64,000 nucleotides of DNA. It comes from Pelobates cultripes. Its lineage: Eukaryota > Chordata > Amphibia > Anura > Pelobatidae. Of the stretch, positions 50,809-63,297 are shown piece by piece (the stretch's first letter is position 1; each line of letters opens with the position of its first letter). The DNA lies in contig OW240914.1 of the NCBI GenBank assembly GCA_933207985.1, positions 128,503,099 through 128,567,098 on the forward strand. The letters are read 5' to 3'. The notes beneath the pieces are model-generated. The model saw nothing but the letters and a program-made list of their open reading frames with translations. It did no database searches and was not told the DNA's origin. A program made the translations under genes and the position numbers.

Positions 50809-53330
50809 CTCATTTCTACACTATTTAAGGAAATTGGAGGGGTAGAATATACATTACTTTTTAGCTATACAGTTTCTTTAAATTTGAAATTCACTTAGAA
50901 TTTCTGTCAACTATTACTTTAGTTAATAACCCTGTAGGTATTACGCACTAAACTAGAATTTTGTGGAAATCTGACCTGGGAGCTATATATTTTAGGCCTG
51001 ACAAGGAGGATCTTAAGTCCATTTCCTGTGTCACAGAAAGTTTTCCCACAATTCCTATCTCCTCCTTTTCTCGTGCGAACTTCATTCCCTATTCCCGAAC
51101 CTCCTGCCATGTGGACTAGGGCTCCAGTGAATTGACTAATTTCGTCAAACCGAATGTCAACAGTTTGTCCATTCGTGTTTTGACTAAATTTGGGCATTAT
51201 TTTCGGGCTGCGGTTGCACACATTTAGTAGATAGCCCCATAAATTAGTACCTGTGGGACTGCCATATAATATAATGGCAATCCCACAAGTATTAGGGAGT
51301 TATCAGCCAACTTTGCTAATTCTAACTAAAAAAATACTTAGTATTAGTAAATAAGGGAGGTTCAAACACTTCATCTTGCCCCTGCTGGCCGTGCCTCAAG
51401 AAGGGACATATCTACTAAACAGTGAGCAGCCAGTAGCAGCTCACTGTTCTAACCCTCCCTAAAATCCAATAAAGTGTACATGACACAGGTCCTCCATGCA
51501 TTCATGGTGGGGCATCTATTATAATAATTAACAAGGGGGAACATAGTGTCCAACCATGTCCAGCGAGCGGGGGCTAGAATAGGTATCCCCCCATTATTAC
51601 TTAGGGCCCCCACCCACCACTAATGGGTGGGGGAACAATAAGTTCCCTTCAGCTTTAAGTAGAGTAGAGCTGTCTTAGGACATTGTACAAACCCTGTCCA
51701 ACAAAGCTCCAAAAAAATCCAAGATAGCCCGCCATATATGTTCAAAGTTGCCCATATCATTTCTGCATCTCCAACAGCTACTGAAATAATTTTTCTTTAT
51801 CTTTCCCAATCTACCATTTGTTGTGTACTTTTTTACTGTTCATCTCTCAAGTTTAGATAGTGTATATGTTTATGGGTGATAGCCAATGATGCTTCCTAAT
51901 CTTGACACTGTATCTTAATTGAAAGCTCTCTCTCTTGTATGGCAATAGGTTCTCTCCTTTGGACAAATTTGTATATTACATGGCATGTCTTGACAAGAAT
52001 CGCTTGTAATTATTCTGTCTTGTTCAAAATTTTCGAGACCTTTTTTTGCTTCCGAACGCTCTACATTCATAGCATTTTGAAAGGTACCTCCTCCCCCTTG
52101 CCACACATGCAAGTAGTTAATTAGTTATTTTTCAGGTAAGTTAAACTCCGGAAAAAGATTAGGGAAGGGCTTAATTAACATTTTTGGGGGGGATAAATAA
52201 ATCTTCCATTGTGGAGATACCAACTTCCAAAATTAATATTCTCTATATTCACATTTTTACAGATAGGGGACCTGCCTGAGGATATATGGTATGTCCTCCT
52301 CTTTGAAATGTAAGGCCTTCACCAGACAGGTAATAGAGCCTTAAATATTGGTACTTCTATTTTCTTTTTATCATTTCTTTTCTGAATTAGTGGTAACACT
52401 AACAACCAACAGAACTTCGATTTATCTGTTCCTTCCCTATTTCACTTAAAATTAACTTCTTGCCATTTTGTTTGATGCCAAGTCAGTATTTATTCCTTAA
52501 ATATTTGGAAATTTGAGAAATCTGTTTTCATAGCTACCCCTTTTATTTTCTTTAATTATAGGATGCTCTACGTTTTCAGTTTTATCCTGGGAAATCTGTT
52601 TATGGCCATTGCAAATTAATTCAGTATACTGCACAAAGTACATAGTTTTCCACCCTTTAGAGTTGCCTTGGAGTAACCTTTCATCTCACTAATACTTTAC
52701 ACATTTAGGAAATATCAATTCCAACACTTACTTAATTTCCCTCTGAACAATGCAATTATGCAGATAAGCTTTATCAAATGTCACAATTCAATATCTTTCA
52801 TAGTCCCTTTGACACGTTGGAATATATATTTTCCACATTTGGCAATAGACAGGGATAACACTCGTCAAACTGCAACATAATCATTCCTTATTTTTGCATT
52901 CCCGAGTGGCCTCTCCTCTCAGTTTCCCCTTTGCCAAATGTTTTACTCACATCTCTGTGGTTCTTCTTCCACTACGATGCAACAGTCCTCAGCGTCTCTT
53001 TCCACTCCACTCTTCACAGCCTTATTTCCCTGTGACCCTCGGGGGTCTCTAACTACTGCTCTACTTGGGAACGAGCATAACCAGGGCGCCAGCAGAACAC
53101 TTTTTCTATTCCCACTCCTGCTACTCTCAGAAAGTCCTCAGTTTATTCACTGCTTGCAGCTCCTATTCTCCAGCCATCGCACATGAAGAGTAGCAGACGC
53201 AACGTTGGTCTCTACATCATCGCTCCTCTCCTTTTCAATTCATCCCTACCACGCTTTAATCTTCATAAGCCATTACTGAGGTGAACAGTATAGTTCCTTA
53301 CGTTTGTGTATTAGATGGGAGGGATGTATC
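50809..53330. other. No gene recognised; AT-rich with small hairpins
   Basis: A hairpin with arms GTGGGACTGCCATATA and ATAATGGCAATCCCAC lies at about 51250-51285, and GGGCCCCCACCCACCA pairs with TGGGTGGGGG at 51603-51635. These suggest MITE pieces. The stretch 51650-52900 has no credible frame. I recognise no gene or element. Confidence 0.4.
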
Positions 53331-53494
53331 ATGCCATGGGGGTCCGCAGGGGTGCTAAAAGGGGCCCTTGCCCCTTCCTGGATTTTTGTACTTGTCCTTT
53401 AAAGGGCGGACTGAGCAGTTGGGGCCCCCTGCCAGAAGCGGCTCTCTAATTAGGCGATTTAGGTGGCTGCCTAATTGGCAGTATGGTCGACTGA

Positions 53495-53870
53495 TTCGCA
53501 TACCCTGTCACAGCCCACATACACACCCTGTCACAGCCCACATACACACCCTGTCACAGCCCCCAAATCTGTCACCCCAACACCCTCTTCCAACCATGCC
53601 ACCCTCGCCCTGTTACATTAACCCCCTTTAATCCTGTCACACTCCCTCTTCCAACCATGCCAAATTCACCCCAAGCCTGTGATAGTCACTTCCACAACCA
53701 TGTCACAATTACCCCTATCATTCTCACCCTCCCTCATTCTGTCAGTCACAACACAACCCTGTCTTATTCACCCCCCTCACCCTGTCACACTCACCCTGCC
53801 ATAGTTACCTCTTTTCTCACCCTGTCACAGCCACCAGCTGAAGACATCCATCATACATACAGTCATGAAA
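53495..53870 (+). repeat. Minisatellite with CACCCTGTCACAGCCCACAT units
   Basis: Three clean units of about 24 bp at 53505-53570, followed by degenerate CCCTGTCACACTCAC variants to 53835. Confidence 0.8.
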
Positions 53871-54196
53871 CATAGCTTTGCCATACACACTCTACAGGCA
53901 GCTACCCCACACACATACGGATCAGACACATGCTCACAAAGACATACATTCACACACAAGGATACTCTCTGTTAGTTGTACACTTTTAGGCACATACACA
54001 GGTAGACAATGCCAGACACACTCAGAAATACACACATTGTGACAGTATGTTTGAATTCGTCAATGTGTGTGTATCTGTTCATCAGTGGGTTTGTGTGTGT
54101 GTGTGTGCATGTATCAATTATACATGCCCCTCCCCCCAGCACACCCATGTATCATGTTCATATTTATGTCTACCAATGTATTATGAGGAGTATGTT

Positions 54197-55004
54197 GTGA
54201 CGGACCGCCTGGCACCCCGACTGGGTACCTCCGCCAGTCGCTGCTTCCTAGTGCTTACTTAGTACCACAAGCACCGCCTTAGACACCATCAGCACTGTAG
54301 TCTCCACTTCCAGCGTTACAGCTTGGTTTGGGTCTCGCTGTCCTCCACCCACCCACCCTGGACCCAAGACCAGGATCCAGCTTCCAGTGGGTAGACCTCT
54401 CCTCCTCTACAGACAAGTTCACTGACACACATGCTCCCTACAGAAAAGTTTATAATAAGCATGGTTTAGATATTCGGTGGCCACCCTTTACTTTTTCCTG
54501 TGAACGAGTCATTGGCACGATGCCACATTGTAGCGGGACCTGGGTAACCAGGCTAGTTATCCCCTTTGGTTAGAGTAGGTCAGACCCATTTCCCCAGTAA
54601 CAGGACGGGACTGTTTATTGGGCACACAGCTTTTTATGCACAGACCCCCTCAGGGGGTCTCCATCCAGCACAACACAAAACACATACAGGAGGGGGCTGG
54701 GGAACAGATAACCATCTCCCGCTCTGGGAAATACTAACAGGACACAGGGACACGCATGAGTACACTTCACATACTGGGGGGTGAACTTTGGGGCTCAGCG
54801 CCCCAGGATGGGGAGGGCAACCAATCAGCGCTTTATTCGTGCCGGCCAACCAGGAGAGTGACGCAAACTCAGTATGAATGACTTCAATGTGGTCAGCGGG
54901 AGCCCTGTGGTCGTGAGACCAACTCATAACCCCAGGGACTCTCTGGGCTGGCGCACGTCCCTCTCCTGAGCAGCCATGAGCGTAACCTCGTAGCTCCCAG
55001 GTAA
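54197..55004 (-). mobile_element. Minus-strand LTR related to the solo LTR
   Basis: Its right end (read on the minus strand) is GGCGGTCCGTCACA. On that strand it has GGTCTGTGCATAAAAAGC (TATA region) and CCCAATAAACAGTCC (polyadenylation signal), then CTTGGGTCCAGGGTGGGTGG, all in the same order as 30600-30830. The 5' end is truncated where CR1 sequence begins (about 55005). Confidence 0.75.
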
Positions 55005-55007
55005 GAA

Positions 55008-55880
55008 ACATAGAATGTGACGGCAGATAACAACCATTCGGCCCATCTAGTCTGCCCAATTTTCGAAATACTTTCATTAGTCCCTGGTCTTATCTTATAG
55101 TTAGGATAGCCTTATGCCTATGCCAGGCATGCTTAAACTCCTTTACTGTGTTAACCTCTACCACTTCAGCTGAAGGCTATTCCATGCATCCACTACCCTC
55201 TCAGTAAAGTAATACTTCCTGATATTATTTTTAAACCTTTGTCCCTCTAATTTAAGACTACGTCCTTTTGTTGTGGTAGTTTTTCTTCTTTTAAATATAG
55301 TCTCCGCCTTTACTGTGTTGATTCCCTTTATGTATTTAAAGGTTTCTGTCATATCCCCCCTGTTTCGTCTTTCCTCCAAGCTATACATGTTAAGTTCCTT
55401 TAACCTTTCCTGGTAAGTTTTATCCTGCAATCCATGAACCAGTTTAGTAGCCCTTCTCTGAACACTCTCTAAAGTATCAATATCCTTCTGGAGATACGGT
55501 CTCCAGTACTGCGTACAATACTCCAAGTGAGGTCTCACCAGTGTTCTGTACAATGGCATGAGCACTTCCCTCTTTCTACTGCTAATACCTCTCCCTATAA
55601 AACCAAGCATTCTGCTAGCATTTCCTGCTGCTCTATTACATTGGCTGCATACCTTTAAGTCATCAGAAATAATCACCCCTAAATCCCTTTCCTCAGATGT
55701 TGAGGTTAGGACTCTATCAAATATTCTGTACTCTGCCCTTGGGTTTTTACGTCCAAGATGCATTATCTTGCTTTTATCCACATTAAATGTCAGTTGCCAC
55801 AGCTCTGACCATTTTTCTAGTTTGCCTAAATCATTTGCCATTTGGCTTATCCCTCCTGGAACATCAACCCTGTTACATGC
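55008..55880 (-). pseudogene. CR1 ORF2 C-terminal fragment with 3' end, minus strand
   Basis: The minus-strand frame 55937-55158 reads [60 protein letters not shown] and FTERVVDAWNSLQ, related to copy B at 49900-50711. The 3' end GTGACGGCAGATAAC and so on is complete. The catalytic part is missing (5' truncation). The first 20 or so residues before NRVDV are not CR1. Confidence 0.85.
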
Positions 55881-56350
55881 CACTTCACTTGACGCCCAGA
55901 GCATGCATTTGCCCCATCGGAACTCCTTGGATCGCATCTTGCAGAGACTAGATGAGGTGTTCCAAGACTTCTGGCTGAAGCTTCAAAATCATGCACAAGC
56001 TATTCCGTATCAGCGGCTGGAAGGAACCGTGGAAAGCATAACAAAGGGAGTGAGTGGTGCCTCAACAGATGCCTCTATCGAAAAGGGACTTACTCACCCT
56101 GTTGTCTGCATGCCTAAGCTGAGAGTCTCCCGGGGCACTGTATGTACCAGCCACGCAGGCAGAGGATCACACGCCGCAAGCGGCACCCCTCACTTCAAAC
56201 CTCTACTCGTCCCAGACAGGGGAAATTCTCAGACCCAAAGGAACATCAAAGCCCATGCTCCAGTGCTGCCGACTTCCACACAGGCCTGGGACTGGCGGAG
56301 AGCCCTGACCAGCAGTGATTACTCGGATTTACCCATGGATTACACTCAGA
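55881..56350 (+). other. Unidentified coding-like fragment, perhaps of a non-autonomous L1
   Basis: The plus frame (part of 55558-56616) reads HRNSLDRILQRLDEVFQDFW then LKLQNHAQAIPYQRLEG, followed by a Ser/Thr/Pro/Arg-rich stretch ending SSDYSDLPMDYTQ. The codon pattern and composition differ from the CR1 on its left and look protein-coding. I do not recognise the protein. An L1-type tail at 56880-56970 suggests that both are parts of one element. Confidence 0.4.
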
Positions 56351-56351
56351 T

Positions 56352-56432
56352 CGAGAAAATTGGGCAGACTAGATGGGCCGAATGGTTCTTATCTGCCGTC
56401 ACATTCTATGGTTCTATGTTTCTATACAGGTC
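56352..56432 (+). mobile_element. CR1 3'-end fragment, plus strand
   Basis: AAATTGGGCAGACTAGATGG to CTATGGTTCTATGTTTCTAT matches the 3' end of the CR1 at 50736-50808. Only about 80 bp are present. Confidence 0.85.
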
Positions 56433-56975
56433 CCAGTTATACCCCAGCAATGGGAATCGGGTGATAGAGACTCTTGTTAGCTATTTGCCCACTGTTCTTA
56501 TTATTTTCAACATACTGTCTAATGTTTTTAGCCCCTTCATACGAGGCATTATTTCTAGGATGCACAGTCACAGTGGAATCTTTTTAATTTTAATATTTCA
56601 TATTACTATTGGTTAAAGCTGGCTGAGAAGCCTTACTATTATAGTGACCCTATAGCGATTAAACCAATGCCTTTCATGTAATCAATACTCCATAAGTTAA
56701 GTCTGCCACACCTATGGCTCAGCCTGCCTACTAGACTAACTTTCTAGATACTTATCTTGTATATTTTAATTTATTTTGTTTCCTCGCATAACTCATCTGG
56801 CTATACTTGGTTTTAGCAGGTTCACTTAACTAAAAAATGTGCCGTTATTGAATGCCATGATATTGTTTATTCTGTATTTTTTTCCATTAGCTTGCACCTG
56901 CTTTTGTGGCGACACGAGCTTGTTTGTAACTCTAAGCACTGCAAAAATAAAGAATGTCAAATAAATACAAACAAA
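56433..56975 (+). mobile_element. Non-coding 3' part of an L1-like element
   Basis: TTTTGTGGCGACACGAGCTT near 56902 parallels the TGTTGTGGCGTTTCAAGCTG text of the half-L1 (about 9302-9321), and AAAAATAAAGAATGTCAAAT is an L1-type tail like 11680-11695. The 5' limit is unclear. Confidence 0.45.
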
Positions 56976-57455
56976 ATGCTGAAGTTGCCATTTTTTAAAT
57001 ACAAAGAACTAAATGTAATTAACTAGGATAATCCATTGATGCCTATCACATGTGTCAGAGAATTTATATAAAATATGTTGCCTGATAAAACATTGTTGAA
57101 AAGCATGGTAATATCAAGTTCCTGATGTAAAACACGATCAGACAAGACTGGAATGATTTACAATGAGTACAAGTGAGAGTCATGATGAATGATGTGTAGA
57201 TAAGCAGAAATCACCGTTAATTAATGTAATGATCTGAAAATATCAAAGTGCTCTGTGCAAAAAATATGTAAAATATATCTCTCACGCTAGCGACTAGGTG
57301 ACCATTGGCATCAGGTCTGGATGAGCGCTGCGATTGCAAATAATGAAAAAAATATTCTGAAGGTATCTACTTAATGGAAAAATTGACTGTTAAAGTTCAA
57401 AACACTAAAGCCAAATTCAAAAAGGTGTGGCAACCGTGGGTGGACTACTGCAATA
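56976..57455. other. No gene seen; AT-rich DNA
   Basis: No frame or repeat that I can name. Confidence 0.5.
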
Positions 57456-57463
57456 GTTTACAG

Positions 57464-57600
57464 CATGGGTCCTTAAACTCCGGCCCCCCAGATGTTTCTG
57501 AACTACAACTCCCATGATTCTTTGAATTACATAGATAGCCAGAGAATCATGGGAGTTGTAGTTCAGCAACATCTGGGGGGCCGGAGTTTGAGGATCCATG
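57464..57600. mobile_element. 137-bp palindromic hAT MITE with perfect 8-bp duplication
   Basis: The ends CATGGGTCCTTAAACTCCGG and CCGGAGTTTGAGGATCCATG are inverted repeats that extend through CTACAACTCCCATGATTCT almost to the centre. GTTTACAG flanks both sides (57456-57463 and 57601-57608). The ACTACAACTCCCA core is widespread in vertebrate MITEs. Confidence 0.92.
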
Positions 57601-57608
57601 GTTTACAG

Positions 57609-58900
57609 GGTTTCTCATAATGGAAGTAGCTGTGGTGTAATGGTGGTGACGAACAGGGCTAGGTCCATCGAAGGGGGGGGGAGAAACCCCCCTTTCCATA
57701 GCCATCCCTAATCCCCCCCATTGCCCTTTCCTTATTCTGTTATTTTTTGTTTTTTAATTTCTAATCCACATTAGAAAATAGAGGGTAGTGAATCAATAAC
57801 GCTGATGTTAAATTGACAATATGTTACACGCTGTGTTATACTACTGCCACCAAATGTCATTATGGCTAACGTAGGCTTCTTATTCTGTAAATGACTCCAT
57901 ATTTGCTCTTTCAAAATAAAGAATTATAATTTTTTTTTAAATATAATAGCTGCTACCACACTAGTGTACGAATCTCTGGAACGTATCACACTAAGTGGCA
58001 AACAAAACGCCAGCAGTCAATATAGTGAAGGGCTAGAAACATACACTTAGCCCTATATAAACACAGGGATGTATTAGGTAAAGTGGTACAATAATGGAAG
58101 AACTATAACATATTAAATATTATTTATATATATTTTAATATATACGTTTTAGTTCTGAGATTTATACAATATGGCTGTGCTGCAACAGTGGAGAAGATTC
58201 ATCAAAGTGCTCAGTTCTGAAAAGTGGCATAAAGTACTGAAAGTGGGGCAATCGCCATGACTACCAATCGAAACCAACAGGCACATTCCACACCTGGTTT
58301 CTTCATTTTTACATCACTTCATAGAATGAAACATTTTGATACATCTCTCCCAGTGAGAACAGTATTACCTATTAGACCACCAAGATGGACGCCTAGGGCC
58401 CAGCCTCAGACAGAGGCCTGGAGCACCGGTTCGGAGCTTGAGCTGGCAGAGAGATCAAAAATACTCTTCTCCATTCACAATCTATCTGCAAGCTATGGTC
58501 ACCCTAAGAGGGGCTTCAGCTCCTAACAACTATAGAGCACAACTGCACACACATCACCCCCAGCGCTTAGCTATGCGCCTTTATCGGGGGCTAGAGTGTA
58601 GATTTGTTCTTGAAATAATCAGACTATAAATATATACCTCGAGCTAATTAAGGTGAATGGATTTGCCTCTCTCTACTCTGAGATTCCAGCTGATGCACTG
58701 TCTAAATTGTACTGACAAGTATATAATAGTTGCAGTATGCTACAGTGTAACACTAAAATAACTTTGACTAATTGTATTATATATTTTATTATAGGGACAT
58801 ATTGAGCTTCTGTAACATTTTCCTTTCCCTGGAGGTTAACAATGATAGATTTAGTTTGCTACTGTTTGAAGGATAGCTACATTTATATACTAGGGGTATG
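57609..58900. other. No gene recognised
   Basis: It contains an A-tail-like TCAAAATAAAGAATTATAAT (57911-57930) that could end a LINE fragment, and a moderately GC-rich patch (58370-58600) with short frames of no known family. Confidence 0.4.
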
Positions 58901-59250
58901 TGACCTAAGTGTTGCCTAATTACTCCTTATATTTATCCTGTGATTCATGTCTGTTCAAGTGGTACAACTTAATGTTATTGTCAATATAGGGCAGCTACTG
59001 TCCTACCTAAACAGAACAAATTCATGAGATTGTTATGGTATTTGAAGGATCCTATTTGTAAACCATAAGATGAGCCTAGTGGCGAAATGCGCCCTGCAGC
59101 TATACTAATATAAACAACTGAACGGACTGGCAGTTTAATAACTAATTTACTTTGTAAAATTTTATTGGTTTAGGAAGAATTTTTAGGGATTCTATAGCCT
59201 TAGCAATAGGTGCCCTCGAAGGCCCGAAAAAAGGTTCCAGGGTAGGCAGT
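58901..59250 (+). mobile_element. Possible PLE-type terminal sequence
   Basis: It is called from the hammerhead-like GATGAGCC...GGCGAAATGCGCC block (59069-59093), in the position where vertebrate PLE terminal repeats carry GGCGAAACGCG. Boundaries are guesses. Confidence 0.35.
59069..59093 (+). ncRNA. Hammerhead-like core motif
   Basis: GATGA, then a 3-bp stem GCC/GGC with loop TAGT, then GAAA and TGCGCC. This is the order of the hammerhead core (CUGAUGA, stem II, GAAA) with stem II as short as in PLE ribozymes. The first two bases of CUGAUGA are replaced (AA), so activity is uncertain. Confidence 0.4.
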
Positions 59251-60660
59251 TGTTAGTACAAGGGTAAGAATAGTTGCTACTTAGAAAAGAAGACAATAAT
59301 AAGAATAGTACTACAACTGACTCCATGTCATCTGTCCAGAATCAAGATATCGACTGAAAGTAGGGCCTGAACAGGATTTTGGGAATTAAGAACCATAAAC
59401 ATTTAGTCGATAATCCCCCATGACCTTGTTTGCCTCTTTTTATATTAATTTATTTTTTTCATTCATTATTGGTGCAATTGTTATCACTTTGGTGTTTTTG
59501 TGTTTCTTGTATTTTAATATTACCAATAAAAGGTACATTTTAGTCATGTGTGATTTTTGTAATCATTACCAATACCTCATAGAACACTCCAATTTCTGTT
59601 TTCATAGAAACATTGAAGAAAAGAAAAAGAGAGCACAAACATACTGCTGAGTTTATTAGTCGTAAAATACACAACAATTTGGGAGAGGTATGGTATTAGC
59701 TTTGATGTCTAATAATGCAGGTAATATGAAAGCAGTATAAAAGTATCTACATAATGCTGCAATAAGATGTGCACGTCATGAGCTCAGAAACTGGAGCCCT
59801 CCAATCCATTTATAGGAAGCAAAATAATGTGCAAAACATCATCAAAAAAAAAGAGGCTTATGTTGTGGCTATGATCTTCAAGAATAAGCAAAGAAAAAAT
59901 AATTATTGCCTTCTTAATATGTCACAATGGATCGAACAATGGGAAATTTTAGTTTGTGAAAACAATGCCATGCATAGCCATTATTGCAGGTCTTGGGGAA
60001 AAAAAACCTCCAGAATTCTAGAATAAAGTGGGAAATTGACACTTTTAAATAGTTAACATTTCCACTTTTGACTTTAAAAAAAAAAAAAAAAAACTTTTAA
60101 TGGGCACTTATTTTCAAAATGACAGTGGTCTACTAAACATTAGGCACCGCAAAGGATAGTGTTAACTAAACAGGGTGGGGGTAGAACATGTTCTACAGGT
60201 CATGGGTAAATTGTATACATTGTCCACGCATGTCCCCATTTCACTCTGTTTGTTATTGCATTGCAGGAGGTGCACATGCTTCCTGTTCACTAGTAAAAAG
60301 CTTTTCAGCAACAAATGTTTTGATGAAAACATTACTTTTACGTTGGGTATGAAAAGTAGATATCAAAAATATTTTCTACGCAAGGAAGGCCTCGGGTTTT
60401 CTACATATCTGTCGTTTGCATGTGTTTTTGTTTTATCACAAACAAAATAGCTCACTAATGTAAAAATGCAGTAGCATGTACCCAACGTGAGATCTGCAAT
60501 GAGTTAAATATGTATATGGAAGTGTGCAAAAACAGCTTCTCTCGTTTTAAATCAACACAAATGTCATTTTTTTTGTGTCTGGTGCTGCTTTCGCATTGAA
60601 CGGTTTCTATGACATAGTTGAACAAAAGGCTACAAGGAGATTAAAGAAATGACCAGGGAT
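59251..60660. other. No gene seen; low-repeat AT-rich DNA
   Basis: Short frames only (for example 59769-60026 and 60175-60450) with no family I know. It may be intergenic DNA downstream of the minus-strand gene suggested on the right. Confidence 0.4.
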
Positions 60661-60684
60661 GCACTCTGCTGGTTCAACAACCAG

Positions 60685-60690
60685 TTTATT
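60685..60690 (-). terminator. Candidate polyadenylation signal AATAAA
   Basis: Minus-strand AATAAA, about 20 bases before a TGTT/GTTG-containing stretch. Other AATAAA hexamers exist in this AT-rich DNA, so the choice is uncertain. Confidence 0.25.
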
Positions 60691-62320
60691 GAAGAAAACC
60701 ACAATTACAATGCGATAGAAAAATCACTCAAAATCCACAATCACCAACTTTCAAATAAACACACACACACACACACTAGCAAAATATAACTTGTTTATAA
60801 ATGGTATGTTACTTACTGCAGGAACTCTTCTTATTCAAATAAAAACTACGATAAAATGCATGTTGCATTATAATATACATGTACTTTTTTTTATAACTTG
60901 ACAAAATATACAGGGCTGCAATTACCACACATTAAAAGTAGTGAGATTAAAATTAAAAAAAAACTTTTTTTTTTTTGGTCTAACATTCAATTGTTAATTC
61001 ACTACACTTTACAGATTAGAGAATAAATTCCAATATATTTGAGGTCTCTTTGCGCTCTCCCCCAAATAGGTCCAGTGCCATGATTTTGTGAGGGCCATCT
61101 AGATATGTACCTCTGAGCAGGTGTAATAGAAAATTAGTCTTGCCACTTTCTGCCTATACCAGATTATATGTATAGTACATATGCATTATCCTTTTTTAAT
61201 ATTCTACCATCAGGTAAAAAAAATTAAAAAAAAGATTTCATGCGGAGACCTCTCCATGTAATTAATGTCTTTCATTTTATGTTCGGAATATGTGTGTTTC
61301 CATGCACAGGCAGTCACGTTAGAAACACTTATGAATAAATTATTATAGAAGTATTAAGGATATGCATGTTTTGGGTAATATCACCCTTGACATAAGGCAG
61401 AAGTGTCCAAAATGTTATATCATCAGAAATACAACTTTTATTATGCTTTGCCAGTCTAAATGTTCTACAAAACAGAGATCTACCACTTGGAAATCCTTGC
61501 ACTAAAGTATATCAGTAACACGGTCCATTGGAAAATACTATATTATACACGGTTATTCACTAAAGTGAGAATTAAGAGTGCATATCAACATTCAAGGTAG
61601 TCAAAATGGAAGCATAGGTGACAGAATATATTTGTTTTTAGTTCAGCTTTTTGGCTTTAATTTAAAACCCTGCTAGGGAGACCTGCAAATTTCATGCCAA
61701 AGTAGCTTCTCGGAAAAACAAACACACCCGACTTGCAAATAAAAACCCAACTGCCTTGTAAGTTTCCATAATTTCCAGTTTAATAAATAAAACACTAATA
61801 TTTGTATTATTTGATTATACAAAAGTGAGTTGGGTAAAACCTAACCCTCATGGATATTTTGGCAGATTTTTGGATATTTAAGGAGATTTCTTATGCAAAC
61901 TGTGGATGAGTATCTGACAAAGCTGATGATATGTTGCTGAACCCCATCACATAAAAGTGCTAGACACTGTAGCACTGAGAGGGAACCACATGAGCGACAA
62001 CCTGCCTTTCTAATTCTTACTGAAATGTGACTACATCTGTACCATTCTATTCAATATGGTACTACTACCTGCCTTCCTAGTTAATGGTTTGCTCATAAAA
62101 GAGTACATTGCGAATTGACAACCAAACAAGCTATGCTTTTGGCTTCCAAATGCGTAATCATTCTTGCTTTAATTTTACAATACATGTTGCATATTCAACT
62201 CAAATTCACTATTTAGTTGTTAAACTCCCATTTATGTGAAATTAAGAAATGTGCATTTCCAAACTGTGACACTAGGTGGCAGTCCTCTGTTAAAAGTAGA
62301 AGCTGTTTAGAAAATCTTAA

Positions 62321-62867
62321 AGGAACACTATAGTCCCCTAAATTACTTTAGCTAAATAAAGCAGTTTTAGTTTATAGATCATTCCCCTGCAATTTCACTG
62401 CTCAATTCACTGTCATTTAGGAGTTAAATCACTTTGTTTCTGTTTATGCAGCCCTGGCCACACCTCCCCTGGCTATGATTGACAGAGCCTGCATGAAAAC
62501 AAAAACTGGTTTCACTTTCAAACAGATGTAATTTACCTTAAATAACTGTATCTCAATCTCTAAATTGAACTTTAATCACATACAGAAGGATCTTGCAGGG
62601 TCTGGCAAGCTATTAACATAGAAGGGGCTAAGAAAATATTAATTAAACAGAACTTGCAATAAAGAAAGCCTAAACAGGGCTCTCTTTACAGGAAGTGTTT
62701 ATGGAAGGCTGTGCAAGTCACATGAAGGGAGGTGTGACTAGGGTTCATAAACAAAGGGATTTAACTCCTAAATGGCAGAGGATTGAGCAGTGAGAATGCA
62801 GGGGCATGTTCTACACACCAAAACTGCTTCATTAAGCTAAAGTTGTTCAGGTGACTATAGTGTCCCA
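62321..62867. mobile_element. 547-bp fold-back MITE at a TTAA site
   Basis: AGGAACACTATAGTCCCCTA at the left pairs with GGTGACTATAGTGTCCCA at the right. Pairing continues through AAGCAGTTTT and TTTAGGAGTTAAATC for more than 150 bp per arm. TTAA lies on both sides (62317-62320 and 62868-62871), the target duplication of piggyBac-like elements. No transposase is present. Confidence 0.85.
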
Positions 62868-63267
62868 TTAATCTAAAACTCATGTAGCAGAGTGTATATT
62901 CCCAATCAGAATAATGCTAGTTTCCCCACTGTGACAGCAATAATCTTCTATCCCCACACCAAAAGTGTAGAATTGCTAGAACATGTGACTAATGTCAAAT
63001 GGTCTTTGATAAAAGCATGTTTTATTAGGCCACATTAAAAAGCAGCATAGACAATTTACAAAGGTACCACTTACAGTTAACACCTGTAATAGCACACACA
63101 GACTTCTACACCTAGCACTTTCTTCAATCGAGATGGTAAAGATCTCACACTTCCCAAGCTGTTATGTCAGACAGCTCACTGTTACCAGTACCTTCTGAAA
63201 ACCAAAGCATTTGCTTCACTATATTAGAAAGCCTTATGACAATTTTAAAAATGGAACTAATTACACA

Positions 63268-63297
63268 AACACACACATATATATATATATATATATT
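63268..63297. repeat. CA/TA microsatellite
   Basis: ACACACA followed by a TATATA run. Confidence 0.9.

Noticed and set aside
51915..52124. Short frames on both strands in the 50.8-53.3 kb stretch
   Set aside because: Short, mutually overlapping and without any motif; left unannotated.
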